Assembly (NCBI GenBank): GCA_052084925.1
Contig: JBQDEV010000005.1
Location: forward strand, 163,340-227,339
Origin: CmP2 sp052084925
Lineage (GTDB): Bacteria; Actinomycetota; Actinomycetes; Actinomycetales; Micrococcaceae
Length of the DNA stretch: 64,000 nucleotides
Direction: 5' to 3'
The notes under the pieces are model-generated. The model was not told the origin of the DNA. It did no database searches and worked only from the letters and a program-made list of their open reading frames with translations. This document shows, piece by piece, positions 36,501 through 44,491 of the stretch (the stretch's first letter is position 1; every line of letters starts with the position of its first letter). A program made the translations under genes and the position numbers.

Positions 36501-36768
36501 CCAGGGTGTCCATGCGGAAGCTCAGCTGCACACCCAGCGAGGGCAGCCATTCGAAGGTCTGCACCAGAGGATCCCCGGCGCCGTCGGCCCCGGATCCGGC
36601 GGCGAGCAGTTCCTCTGAAGCGAGAATGCGGGGCAGTTGGGTGCAGAGCCAGATGAACCCCGCCGTCGGCACCGCGGCCAGCACCAGGAAACCGCTGCGG
36701 TCCATCACACGGAAGATCAGGGGTGCCACCATGGCGACCGCGAACAGTGCAATCAGGACAATGAGCAC
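33532..36768 (-). CDS. mnhA: Na+/H+ antiporter subunit A with fused MnhB region
   Basis: A 1078-residue NuoL-like main subunit of the Mrp antiporter. Residues 1-780 form the MrpA core with many spans (FWEITSVLSFLLIGHAGH, PFHFWLPAAMAAPTPVSAYL, TDIKLVLAYGTVSQLGFL). Residues from about 900 correspond to subunit B (MnhB: LIFHAVIVLSIYLLLAGHN, GGGFAGGLIAGLALTIRYLA, VSSVAFDVGVYLVVVGLVVD). This A/B fusion is usual in actinobacterial group 1 Mrp systems. GTG 36768 follows GGAGG by seven bases. First gene of the six-gene operon; the complex exports Na+ for salt and alkali tolerance and pH homeostasis. Confidence 0.96.
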   Translation of the reverse strand: MLIVLIALFAVAMVAPLIFRVMDRSGFLVLAAVPTAGFIWLCTQLPRILASEELLAAGSGADGAGDPLVQTFEWLPSLGVQLSFRMDTLAAFMGLIVLGVGALVLVYCARYFSAGDPKLGSFGAVLLAFAGAMFGLVTTDDLLILYIFWEITSVLSFLLIGHAGHRIFARRSALTALVVTTFGGLAMLIGLLMLGEAAQTYRISDIVLAAPEMLAGPYAGTYMGWAIALVLIGALTKSAQVPFHFWLPAAMAAPTPVSAYLHAAAMVKAGIYLVARLAPGFAEMATWQGLVLGVGMWTMLVGGWRALRQTDIKLVLAYGTVSQLGFLMIANGFGYRDAAMAGLAMLLAHSLFKAPLFMIVGTIDKKAGTRDLTKLSGLWRSQPWLFACALIGAASMAGIPPLFGFLAKESVLEQALHWAEVNTGSIADSFWHVAWMWAPLVAIVIGSVFTVAYTARFVWGGFGTKPAALDPDVDPATLAPNQTMADTQLSRSMSWLGLSPVLLLSLACLVLPFVPAWAGALPTAFGATAAPLQPEDEPAYLALWHGFNVPLLLSGVILVVGLAAFLLRDRVAAAQAQVPTWFDAARAYRVFMGRLDAFGVWVTGRTQRGELSFYLFIILGVAVVGPLVAMLFPWHDDEGAVTLSNVAFFADWQLTSSPALIVVVLAMIIATFTAMVARKRFMTIMLVSVTGYGLAAIFALQGAPDLALTQLLVESIILVAMVLGLRVLPARVEGARGRNDRWARALLAVSFGLVMMWVAATVMASRVADPISLDMPQLAYDIGGGSNVVNVILVDIRAWDTFGEITVLAAAATGVASLVFIQQRDRRRRQLGDIADGSVGRVRAPEKGIAQDELATMRRFATVERDAWLVAGRTLAPERRSIIFEVVTRLIFHAVIVLSIYLLLAGHNTPGGGFAGGLIAGLALTIRYLAGGRYELEQALPVPAGVVLGSGLAIAAISGVVPLIFGGQVFQSYDLEATLPLFGYIHPVSSVAFDVGVYLVVVGLVVDVLRSLGSEVDRRAEADTRSRGEAERRRREARRTAASRAAEPATVGAAGTGQTDQTGPTTETPSSSSEGSSR

Positions 36769-36861
36769 AGGCGGGCCTCCGTCGGGCTGTGGGGCGGGGA
36801 CCTGTCTATCCTACCGTCTCGTCAACCGCCGTTCGCGCGCTGGACGTGAGCTTAATCACGA

Positions 36862-38205
36862 TCACCCGGCGGCGACCTCCTCATGTTGCACCGGGTCGGA
36901 GACGCGCAGCAGCAGGATCGCCCCGGCCACGAGCACCGTGACAATGGCGACGATCATCCACCGCGAATCCCCCAGCGTGCCCACCAGCACCGCGATCAGG
37001 GCGGGGGTGAGGAAGGAGACGGAGCGGCCGGTGGTGGCATAGAGACCGTAGATCTCCCCGGCTCGATCCGGAGTGGTCAGCCGCCCCAGGAAAGCGCGCG
37101 AGGCCGATTGCACCGGGCCCACGAAGAAGCAGAGCACCAGCCCAAAGATCCAAAAGGACCGCTCCCCCTCGAGGAAGAAGAGGGTGACGGCGACGCCGAT
37201 CAGCCCGGCCAAGGACACCATGATCACCGATTTCGGGCCGAAGCGGTCGTCGAACCAACCCCCGGCGAAGGCGCCCGCCGCGGCGATGACATTGGCGACG
37301 ATCCCGAAGAGCAACACGTCCCCGGCGGCGATGCCATAAACAGTGGTTCCCAGGATTGCGCCATACGTGAACACGGCTCCGACCCCGTCACGGAACACCG
37401 CCGAGGACACCAGGAACCAGAAGGTGTTGCGCTCTTCGCGCCACAGCCGGGCGATGGTGCGGAACAGTTCGCGGTAGGAGTCGATCAGGCTGCGCCGCGC
37501 CTGCTGCGCCGCCTCGGCACTCGAGGGGGTGGGGTTCGGGGCGGTGAGCATCAGCGGCAGGGCGAAGACCAGGAACCAGAGGGCGGCGAACACGGCGACC
37601 ACCCGGATGTTCAGCGCGTCGTCGTTCGTCAGCCCGAACCAGTGGGTGTCCCCGGCGATGAAACCGATGTAGACGATGAGTAGCAGGAAGATCCCGCCGA
37701 GGTAGCCCGCACCCCAGCCGATCCCGGAAACCTTGCCCATGGTGGAGCGGGTGGCGATCTGCACCAGCACCGCGTTGTACTGGACTTCGGCGAATTCGAA
37801 GAACACGTTGCCGGCGGAGAGCAGGATGACCCCGAGCAGCAGGTGCGATTCCTTGGGCTCAACGAAAAAGCACGCCGCCATGGTCACCAGCACGGCGATG
37901 GTGTTCGCGGCCAGCCAGAACCGGCGTCGGCCCCCGCGGTCGGCGCGCTGGCCGAGGATCGGGGCGGTGACCGCCACGATGACTCCGGCGACGGCGGTGC
38001 CGGCGGCCAGCCAGGAGGTGCCCCGGTCGTCCGGACCAAAGGCGTCCGAGGCGAGGTAGGTGCCGAAGACGAAGGTCACCATCACCGCGTTGAACGCAGC
38101 GGAACCCCAGTCCCAGAGCGCCCAGACGAGGATTGAACGTCGGGATCCGGGGCCGTGGCCGGAACGCGGCCCGGTCGCGGTTGCAGTGCTGGTCATGAGC
38201 CGCAT
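36862..38205 (-). CDS. MFS transporter, UMF1 (Atg22-like) type
   Basis: A 447-residue major facilitator with twelve spans. The N-terminal signature VWALWDWGSAAFNAVMVTFVFG and the cytoplasmic loop GQRADRGGRRRFW match the UMF1/Atg22-like group, several of which carry amino acids; substrate unknown here. QSASRAFLGRLTTPDRAGEI in the second half is also characteristic. ATG 38205 or ATG 38196 may be the start; neither has a strong ribosome-binding site. Confidence 0.85.
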   Translation of the reverse strand: MRLMTSTATATGPRSGHGPGSRRSILVWALWDWGSAAFNAVMVTFVFGTYLASDAFGPDDRGTSWLAAGTAVAGVIVAVTAPILGQRADRGGRRRFWLAANTIAVLVTMAACFFVEPKESHLLLGVILLSAGNVFFEFAEVQYNAVLVQIATRSTMGKVSGIGWGAGYLGGIFLLLIVYIGFIAGDTHWFGLTNDDALNIRVVAVFAALWFLVFALPLMLTAPNPTPSSAEAAQQARRSLIDSYRELFRTIARLWREERNTFWFLVSSAVFRDGVGAVFTYGAILGTTVYGIAAGDVLLFGIVANVIAAAGAFAGGWFDDRFGPKSVIMVSLAGLIGVAVTLFFLEGERSFWIFGLVLCFFVGPVQSASRAFLGRLTTPDRAGEIYGLYATTGRSVSFLTPALIAVLVGTLGDSRWMIVAIVTVLVAGAILLLRVSDPVQHEEVAAG

Positions 38206-38300
38206 CGTAGTCCAGGTCGGTGACCGAGCACCATGGTCCGGGCGACGTCGGCGCTAAGAGGGCGTTAAGGGGGCGTTAACCCCCAGACACTCAACCGGGG

Positions 38301-38882
38301 TCAGCGCTCGATGCTGGTGCGGTGGAATCCCTGATGCGAACGCGACGCCGTCGGGCCGCGCTGGCCCTGGTAGCGGTTCTTGTTCGGACCGGTGCCGTAG
38401 GGGTGCTCGGAGGCGGAGGTGAGGCGGAAGAAGCACAGCTGGCCGATCTTTGACCCGGGCCACAGCTTGATCGGCAGGGTGGCCATATTCGACAGCTCGA
38501 GGGTGACGTGGCCGGAGAAGCCTGGGTCGATGAACCCGGCGGTGGAGTGGGTGAGCAGCCCCAGGCGCCCCAGCGAAGATTTGCCCTCGAGCCGGGCGGC
38601 GACGTCGTGGGGCAGGGTGACCTGCTCGTAGGTGGAGCCCAGCACGAACTCCCCCGGATGGAGAATGAAGGCCTCGTCGGGCTCGACCTCGACCAGCCGG
38701 GTCAGCTCGGGCTGTTCCTGGGCCGGGTCGATGTGCGCGTAGCGGTGGTTATCGAACAGGCGGAAGAACCGGTCGAGGCGCACGTCGATGCTGGCCGGCT
38801 GGACCATATCCAGCTCGAGCGGGTCCAGCCCGATACGTCCGGAGTCGAGTTCGGCGCGGATGTCGCGATCAGAGAGAAGCAC
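38301..38882 (-). CDS. dcd: dCTP deaminase (probably bifunctional deaminase/dUTPase)
   Basis: A 193-residue enzyme of the trimeric dUTPase fold that turns dCTP into dUTP, and in actinobacteria of this type on to dUMP, feeding thymidylate synthesis. It matches the mycobacterial enzyme closely: LLSDRDIRAELDSGRIG, VQPASIDVRLDRFFRLF, EGKSSLGRLGLLTHSTAG and FIDPGFSGHVTLELSN with the catalytic Glu, ending with GQRGPTASRS. The start is GTG 38882 (giving MLLSDRDI), since all family members begin here; the open frame extends six codons further. Confidence 0.95.
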   Translation of the reverse strand: MLLSDRDIRAELDSGRIGLDPLELDMVQPASIDVRLDRFFRLFDNHRYAHIDPAQEQPELTRLVEVEPDEAFILHPGEFVLGSTYEQVTLPHDVAARLEGKSSLGRLGLLTHSTAGFIDPGFSGHVTLELSNMATLPIKLWPGSKIGQLCFFRLTSASEHPYGTGPNKNRYQGQRGPTASRSHQGFHRTSIER

Positions 38883-38946
38883 GACACCACGGTAGCGCAT
38901 CCGGTGCCCGGAAGCGGTGCCCGATTCTGATAGTCTTGACGGGTTC

Positions 38947-39017
38947 GCGGGTGTAGCTCAATGGTAGAGCGCCAGCTTCCCAAGCTGGATACGCGGGTTC
39001 GATTCCCGTCACCCGCT
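38947..39017 (+). tRNA. tRNA-Gly (anticodon CCC)
   Basis: A complete 71-nt cloverleaf: acceptor GCGGGTG/CACCCGC, D stem GCTC/GAGC, anticodon stem CCAGC/GCTGG with loop TTCCCAA (anticodon CCC), and T arm GCGGG-TTCGATT-CCCGT. The discriminator base is T and no CCA is encoded. It lies between the divergent dcd gene and the AEC transporter. Confidence 0.95.
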
Positions 39018-39137
39018 CTGTTTCTGCCCCAGCGGATTTCGCTCCTGGACTTCCATGGTCCGATTCCGCTCCGGCGCAGCGCACCACCGGGCCCGCCACG
39101 GACCCTCTGGATCGGCACCGAGCAGGAGGTTGCATCC

Positions 39138-40121
39138 GTGGTCGAGGTCCTCTCCGGGTTCACGATCGTCTGGGTCATCATCCTGGTGGGGTATATCGTC
39201 GGCAAGACCGGGGTGCTCGGGGAACGCGGTCAGCCGGTGCTCTCGCGCTTGGCCTTCTTCGTTGCCTCCCCCGCACTGCTCTTCGACACCCTGTCCCACG
39301 CCGACATCCAGGCGGTGTTGGGCCCGCAGCTCTGGGTGGCCGGGCTCTCCGCCCTGGTGGTGGCGGGCATCTATCTAGGACTCTCCGCCTGGGTGCTGCC
39401 GCGCCGTCGTGCCACCGAGGCCGTGATCGCAGCCCTAGGCTCTTCCATGGTGAACTCCGCGAACCTCGGACTACCCATCGCCGCCTATGTGCTGGGCAAT
39501 GCCGCCTACGCGGCACCCGTGATTATCTTCCAGCTGGCGATCTACACTCCGGTCTACGCCTTCACCATGGATGTGCTGACCTCCCGGGAGCGCGCCGCCG
39601 CCCAGCCGGTGTCCGGGCCCCGCAAAGTTGGGCCGACCTCGGTGCTGCGCGGAACGCTGCGGTTAGTGGGCACCATCGCCCGCAACCCGATGATCCTGGG
39701 ATCCGGGGCCGGGTTGCTGGTCTCGGTCACCGGGGTGCAGCTGCTGGATCCGCTCGCCGAGTCGATCCACCTCATTGGCGGCGCCTCCATTCCGGCCATG
39801 CTCATCGCCTTCGGGATGACCCTGGTCGGATCCCGCCCCCTGGAGAAGTCCTCCGCCCGTCGGCTCGACGTCGCCCTCGCCTCGCTGCTGAAGCTGGTGG
39901 TGCACCCGGTGATCGCCTGGGTGCTGGCGGCGTTCGTGTTCCAGCTGGAGGGCTTCGATCTGCTCTCCGCGGTGGTGCTGGGTTCACTGCCCACCGCGCA
40001 GAACGTGTTCGTGGCGGCGTCCCGCTACAACGCCGGGTTGGTGGTGGCCAAGGACACCGTGTTGGTGACCACCGTGGTGGCGATCCCGGGCATGATGGCC
40101 GTGGCCGTGCTGTTCTCCTGA
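39138..40121 (+). CDS. AEC-family (auxin efflux carrier-like) transporter
   Basis: A 327-residue membrane protein of the AEC/malonate-malate permease family with ten spans in two halves. Family blocks are WVIILVGYIVGKTGVLG near residue 12, NSANLGLPIAAYVLGNAAY near 113, and PTAQNVFVAASRYNAGL near 285. Substrates in the family are organic anions or hydrophobic molecules; this one is unknown. GTG 39138 follows a strong AGGAGG with eight-base spacing. The frame is open upstream but that part overlaps the tRNA. Confidence 0.88.
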   Translation: MVEVLSGFTIVWVIILVGYIVGKTGVLGERGQPVLSRLAFFVASPALLFDTLSHADIQAVLGPQLWVAGLSALVVAGIYLGLSAWVLPRRRATEAVIAALGSSMVNSANLGLPIAAYVLGNAAYAAPVIIFQLAIYTPVYAFTMDVLTSRERAAAQPVSGPRKVGPTSVLRGTLRLVGTIARNPMILGSGAGLLVSVTGVQLLDPLAESIHLIGGASIPAMLIAFGMTLVGSRPLEKSSARRLDVALASLLKLVVHPVIAWVLAAFVFQLEGFDLLSAVVLGSLPTAQNVFVAASRYNAGLVVAKDTVLVTTVVAIPGMMAVAVLFS

Positions 40122-40258
40122 GGGCGCCACGGTGCTCTACACTGCACAACAGGCGGTTGCACTCGTGCCCCGCGCGAACGAACCATAACACCGATCAAGA
40201 TACCGATCATGACACCGAACGATGACCACCGACGACGAGACCGCTGTGAGGAGGGGCC

Positions 40259-41401
40259 GTGACCGAAGCATCCCGGGAACCTGAGACACCCGGCACCACC
40301 GGTGCCGCCGCAGCGACCACCACGACCACCGCGCAGCGTGCGACCCGGCGTCGTCGTCTGGGTTGGATCAGTGCGGGGGCGGCCGGGGCGATGCTGATCG
40401 CCGGCGCCGTGACGGTTGCGGTACTCAATTCCACCGTGTTCACCCCCGAAGCGGTGGTGGAGCGTTACCTGGACGCGGTCCGCGAGGGCGACGGCGCCAC
40501 CGCCTTCGGGCTGGCGCAGGTCCATTTCGCCGCCGCCGAGCAGCCCGGACAGAACCCGGACGGGCTCTCCACCGCCCTGCTGGACGGCGAGGCGCTGGCC
40601 TCCACCCTGGCCGGGGTCGAGGAGCTCGAGATCGATGAGGTGTGGCCTGAGGAATCGGAGCTCGACGCCGACGCCGTGGTGCGGGTGTCGTTCACCGTCG
40701 ACGGGGCACAGCACGATACCGAGTTCGGTGTGGACCGTGAAGGCCGCGACTGGGGGGTGTTCTCGCACTGGCGGATGCAACCGGTGGACCTGCAGGAAGT
40801 GGTGCTGGAGCCCTCCGGGCTGCCCGACAACGCCGCAGCCGATGCCCCGGTCGCCGACGTCAATGAGGTCCCGGTGCCGCTGACCGGACGCGATGCGGAA
40901 TCCCAGTCGCGATTCGCGGTGCTGCCCCCGGCCGTGGTGACCGCGCAGTATGACGGCAGTTTTGTGGCGAGCGTGTCTCCGGGGCGCGCTGTCATCGGCA
41001 CCGCCGGCGACGACCAGCACCGCTTGGAGCTGGCCCTGGGTGCCACCGAGGCGCTGACCGAGGAGATCCAGCGCCAGATCTCCGAGCATCTCACGTTCTG
41101 CACCGATCAGAAGGTGCTGCAGCCCACCGGGTGCCCGATGCGGTATTGGACCACCAACCGGGTGACCCCGGACAGCATCGAGTGGACCATCCCGGAGACC
41201 CCGGAGATCTTCCTGGAACACGAGGACGACGCCTCGCAGATCCAGATCGCCGGGGTGGATGCGGTCGCGCGGATCACCCTGGAGGAGATCGACCTGGTGA
41301 CCGGCGAGGCCCGCACCGTGGAAGAGGATCTACCCTTCGAGCTGCAGGCGGACCTGACCGTCACCCCCGAGCGCGTCGTCGTCAGTCCCGACCTGAGCTG
41401 A
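40259..41401 (+). CDS. Single-TM secreted-domain protein of unknown function
   Basis: A 380-residue protein: Thr/Ala-rich basic cytoplasmic N-terminus (1-32), one membrane span (about 37-60, SAGAAGAMLIAGAVTVAVLN) and an extracytoplasmic part of about 320 residues. FTPEAVVERYLDAVREGDGATAF just after the membrane resembles the first helix of NTF2-like domains, so an NTF2-like fold is possible. Two Cys near 280-292 (FCTDQKVLQPTGC) could form a disulfide. GTG 40259 follows GAGGAGGGG. No family name can be given with confidence. Confidence 0.75.
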   Translation: MTEASREPETPGTTGAAAATTTTTAQRATRRRRLGWISAGAAGAMLIAGAVTVAVLNSTVFTPEAVVERYLDAVREGDGATAFGLAQVHFAAAEQPGQNPDGLSTALLDGEALASTLAGVEELEIDEVWPEESELDADAVVRVSFTVDGAQHDTEFGVDREGRDWGVFSHWRMQPVDLQEVVLEPSGLPDNAAADAPVADVNEVPVPLTGRDAESQSRFAVLPPAVVTAQYDGSFVASVSPGRAVIGTAGDDQHRLELALGATEALTEEIQRQISEHLTFCTDQKVLQPTGCPMRYWTTNRVTPDSIEWTIPETPEIFLEHEDDASQIQIAGVDAVARITLEEIDLVTGEARTVEEDLPFELQADLTVTPERVVVSPDLS

Positions 41402-41423
41402 GCTGCGTTGAGCTGAGCTGAGC
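41394..41423 (+). repeat. Pentanucleotide tandem repeat TGAGC across a stop codon
   Basis: Six consecutive pentamers (TGAGC, TGAGC, TGCGT, TGAGC, TGAGC, TGAGC) span the end of the preceding gene, whose TGA at 41399-41401 lies within the second unit. A slipped unit would shift the frame and change the C-terminus. Confidence 0.8.
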
Positions 41424-41552
41424 TGATGTACCTCAGCTTGCGTACGTGGATGACCGCACAGGGCTGATGCCGCGGCAGAGATCGCGCGGAAAGAATGGGT
41501 ATCAACCCGGCGCACCCCCTGATCGCCGGTACGACACCTCAAGGAGCGGATC

Positions 41553-41813
41553 ATGACCACCATGACCACCCAGCGCATCTCCACCCCGACGAAGCCCCTC
41601 ACGAAGCGTCTGGCCGCCGCGGCAGCGACCGCCGCTCTGGCCCTGGGCGGCGTGATGCTGGCCGGGGCTCCGGCACAGGCCACCCCCGCCCCGATCTACA
41701 CCAACTGCACCTCCAGCGGTTGCGGCTCGACGATCTACGTCAGCCGTGACGGCGGCAGCACGTGGAGCGTGTGGACCCCGCGTGGCCCGGTGGCCAATAC
41801 CCAAGCGCAGTAG
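41553..41813 (+). CDS. Small secreted protein with an Asp-box motif
   Basis: An 86-residue preprotein. The signal peptide (residues 1 to about 43) has a basic n-region, the hydrophobic AAAAATAALALGGVMLAG and a cleavage site APAQA-TP. The mature peptide of about 43 residues has one Cys pair (NCTSSGC) and an Asp-box (BNR-like) motif YVSRDGGSTWSVW, normally found as repeats in sialidases and beta-propellers. A single motif cannot form a propeller. AAGGAG precedes ATG 41553. Function unknown. Confidence 0.7.
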   Translation: MTTMTTQRISTPTKPLTKRLAAAAATAALALGGVMLAGAPAQATPAPIYTNCTSSGCGSTIYVSRDGGSTWSVWTPRGPVANTQAQ

Positions 41814-41850
41814 TCCAGGCTCAGGAGACCACACCAGCCACCCCAGCCCG

Positions 41851-41900
41851 CAGCAGGCCCGAGGCGTCGTCCCATCACCGCGACCGCCTCGGGCCCGCTG
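41851..41900. terminator. Bidirectional terminator between the small secreted protein and the response regulator
   Basis: A 16-bp stem CAGCAGGCCCGAGGCG/CGCCTCGGGCCCGCTG with one mismatch and an 18-base loop, located between convergent genes. Confidence 0.75.
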
Positions 41901-41917
41901 TGTGGTGCGCTTCGGGA

Positions 41918-42682
41918 TCAGGTGACAGGAGGTTCACCAGGGGGAACCGGCGGGATAGGCGGTGCCGGCGGCTGGTCCTCGGGGTGGACGAAACCGCTGC
42001 GATAGGCCAGGGCGACGGCGGCGGCGCGATCCCGCGAGCCTGTTTTCAGCAGGATCCGGGAGACGTGGGTGCGTACCGTCGCTTCGCTGAGCACCAGGTG
42101 GTCCCGGATCTCAGGGTTCGACAGCCCGGCCGCCACCAGTCGGAGTACTTCTTGCTCACGCGGGGTGAGCAGCTCCGTCACCTCGGGAAGCGTCCCCGCG
42201 GTCCCGTCTCCCCCGCCCGCGCCGGAGTGGGCTCCGGGAGAGGAACCGGGCTGAGCACGGCGGAAGCGCTCCACCAGTTTCGTCGCCACCCGGGCGTCCA
42301 GCCAGGTGTCCCCGGAGTCCACCCGGCGCACGGCGTCGGCGATTTCGGTGGGTGAGGCGTGCTTGAGCAGGTACCCGCTGGCTCCGGCCTGCAGGGCATC
42401 CAACACGACGGCGTCGTCATCAAAAGTGGTCATCACAATTACCCGCACCGTGTCCTGCATCTCCGAGCGCTGCACGATTTCGCGGGTGGCGGTGACCCCG
42501 TCGGTGCCGGGCATGCGCACGTCCATCAGCACGACGTCGGGGCGCAGCCGGTAGATCTCGGGCAGGGCCTCATCCGCGGAGGGGGCCTCCCCCACCACGG
42601 TGATGCCGGGTTCGCCGTCGATGAGCATCCGGATCCCGGCGCGGACCAGGGGCTGATCGTCGACGATGAAGACGCTGGTCAT
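41918..42682 (-). CDS. NarL/LuxR-family response regulator
   Basis: A 254-residue regulator. The receiver domain (1-120) starts FIVDDQPLVRAG and has the phospho-acceptor Asp54 (VVLMDVRMPGTDG) and the conserved Lys in GYLLKHASP. A Gly/Ser-rich linker (about 148-165) leads into the LuxR helix-turn-helix: LTPREQEVLRLVAAGLSN and LSEATVRTHVSRILLKTGSR. A Pro-rich tail (PPAPPIPPVPPGEPP) ends the protein. It overlaps the histidine kinase stop by four bases, so the pair is co-translated. Confidence 0.93.
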   Translation of the reverse strand: MTSVFIVDDQPLVRAGIRMLIDGEPGITVVGEAPSADEALPEIYRLRPDVVLMDVRMPGTDGVTATREIVQRSEMQDTVRVIVMTTFDDDAVVLDALQAGASGYLLKHASPTEIADAVRRVDSGDTWLDARVATKLVERFRRAQPGSSPGAHSGAGGGDGTAGTLPEVTELLTPREQEVLRLVAAGLSNPEIRDHLVLSEATVRTHVSRILLKTGSRDRAAAVALAYRSGFVHPEDQPPAPPIPPVPPGEPPVT

Positions 42683-43998
42683 GGGATCTGCTCCTCTTCG
42701 TTGGTGGCGAGCTCGGTCTCGGGGTCGGTGGCGACGGCGTGGGGGACGGAGCCGAAGCTCAGGGTCAGCGGCAACCGGGCGCGCAGCAGGTAATCGCCGT
42801 TCTCGGCTGGTCCGGCATCCAGGGTGGCGGCGATGAGGGTGAGGCGCTCGCGGAGTCCGAGCAGCCCGTAGCCTCCGGATCCGGCGGTTCCTGACGTCGT
42901 GCCTGTGCTGCTCACGTTGCCCGCGCCGACGGTGTTGTGCACCGCCAGGATGAGGTGCGCCGGCGTCCAGTCCACGCTGACCTCCACGACGGCGCCGGTC
43001 CCGGCGTGCTTCATCACGTTGGACAGGGCTTCCTGCACCACCCGGTAGGCCGCACGGGCGATGGACGGGTCCAGCTCCGCCGGGGCTCCGGACTGGGCCA
43101 GGCTCACGTCCAGTCCGGAATCGCGGGCGGTGTCCACGAGGCGGGCGATCCCGTCGACCCCCGGGGAATCGAGGGCGTGCTGCTCAGAGTCCCGCAGCAG
43201 TCCCAGCAGCACGTGGAGTTCCCGCAGTGACTGCTCGCTGGCCTGCTGGATGGCGCCCAGGGCGTCGTCGACGTCGGCGGGGGCTAACGTGCCGCGGGCT
43301 AGACCGGCCCGGGCTCCGGCGGCCCGCAGCACAATCCCGGAGAGACCGTGGCCCACCGTGTCATGCACCTCGCGGCTGATCTTGAGCCGTTCCAGGGCCA
43401 GGGTGTCGGACCGGGCCTCGTGCGCCCATTGCCGTTCGGTGGCCAAGCGGCGCTCGCTGCGGCCGGCGAGCAGCCCGGCGCTCCAGACCGTCAACATCAG
43501 CACGGTCCAGAGTCCGGCATTGATCAGGGTGAAGACCTCGGTGGCGTCGTGGAAAGACACCCCGGTGATGGTGTTGACGACGATCGGCACCGCTGAGCCC
43601 ACCAGGGCCATCAGCGCGGTCGGCCGGGGCGTGAGCCGGGCCATCAGGAACAGCGCGACGAGGAATCCGGCCAGCGATTCCAGGGCGGGAACGAGGAGAC
43701 CGGCGAACGCGAGCACCCACAGCGCGGTGTATCCGGGGATCGGCGAGCGCCAGACCACCAGGATGAGGTAGCCCGACAGCAGAACGGCGCCCCCGAGAAT
43801 GAGCCCCCACGTCGGCAGGGCCGCGCCGGACCAGAGGCGGGTGTCGCCGCCCCACACCCACAGGTCGATGGCCAGGGCCCCGGCCACCACCAGCGCTCGG
43901 CTGAATCGGGGCCACCATAGACGTCGGCGCCGTCGCACGGTGTCGCCGGTGGTCTCGGAAATGATCAGCAGCCCCTCATGCGCGGGAACACCAGGCAC
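42679..43998 (-). CDS. Sensor histidine kinase, HisKA_3 (NarX/DesK-like) type
   Basis: About 439 residues. A basic N-terminus precedes several membrane spans (about 30-185) with short loops and no obvious extracellular sensor domain, so the signal is probably membrane-related. The dimerisation domain has the phospho-acceptor motif KISREVHDTVGHGLSG. The ATPase domain includes VVQEALSNVMKHA (N box) and GYGLLGLRERL (G box). The start is uncertain: the frame is open to 44115 through the upstream gene; GTG 43998 or GTG 43938 are candidates, and neither has a clear ribosome-binding site. Confidence 0.82.
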   Translation of the reverse strand: MPGVPAHEGLLIISETTGDTVRRRRRLWWPRFSRALVVAGALAIDLWVWGGDTRLWSGAALPTWGLILGGAVLLSGYLILVVWRSPIPGYTALWVLAFAGLLVPALESLAGFLVALFLMARLTPRPTALMALVGSAVPIVVNTITGVSFHDATEVFTLINAGLWTVLMLTVWSAGLLAGRSERRLATERQWAHEARSDTLALERLKISREVHDTVGHGLSGIVLRAAGARAGLARGTLAPADVDDALGAIQQASEQSLRELHVLLGLLRDSEQHALDSPGVDGIARLVDTARDSGLDVSLAQSGAPAELDPSIARAAYRVVQEALSNVMKHAGTGAVVEVSVDWTPAHLILAVHNTVGAGNVSSTGTTSGTAGSGGYGLLGLRERLTLIAATLDAGPAENGDYLLRARLPLTLSFGSVPHAVATDPETELATNEEEQIP

Positions 43999-44375
43999 CA
44001 GAAGGCCACGCGGGCCCCGTACCGGGTGGGGTCGGGTTCCGGTGGGGTGAGGCCGGGCGGGAACGCCTCGACGTCGACGGGCAGGGTGCCCTCGGGCAGT
44101 TCCAGCGCCGTCCACGACACGGATTCGCCCGACGCGCCGGATTCGTCAGACACCTCGAGGGTCAGCTGGGTTTCGAAGGAGTCGACGGCGGTAATCCAGT
44201 CGCCGCCGAGGCACACACGCACCGGCGTGGTCAAACCGCCGGCGTGCACCACGACGGTGTCGGTGCGGACGGCCCAGCCGGGCAGGGTGAGCCCGTTGCC
44301 GACGTCGACAAGGTGCTCGACGGCAGGCTGGACAGCAGGCTGTGGGGTGTCGGGTGAGGTGGACTGATCGGACAT
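43965..44375 (-). CDS. Hypothetical protein upstream of the histidine kinase
   Basis: A 136-residue protein that I do not recognise. It starts with a Pro/Gln/Ser-rich N-terminus, then hydrophobic-polar alternating segments (VRTDTVVVHAGGLTTPVRV, DSFETQLTLEVSDES) suggesting a small beta-rich domain. There is no signal peptide. Its 3' end reaches the start region of the kinase gene, so it is probably the first gene of the two-component operon. Confidence 0.6.
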   Translation of the reverse strand: MSDQSTSPDTPQPAVQPAVEHLVDVGNGLTLPGWAVRTDTVVVHAGGLTTPVRVCLGGDWITAVDSFETQLTLEVSDESGASGESVSWTALELPEGTLPVDVEAFPPGLTPPEPDPTRYGARVAFWCLVFPRMRGC

Positions 44376-44491
44376 GGGGAGCGCCTCCGGGGTGAGTTGG
44401 TGTTCTCATCTTGCCCGGTTTGCGCGTCCACCGCACCACTTTTGTGCCGTCGAAAGTAGTGCGGGGTCTGGAGCCGAGTCAGCTCCTTGGA

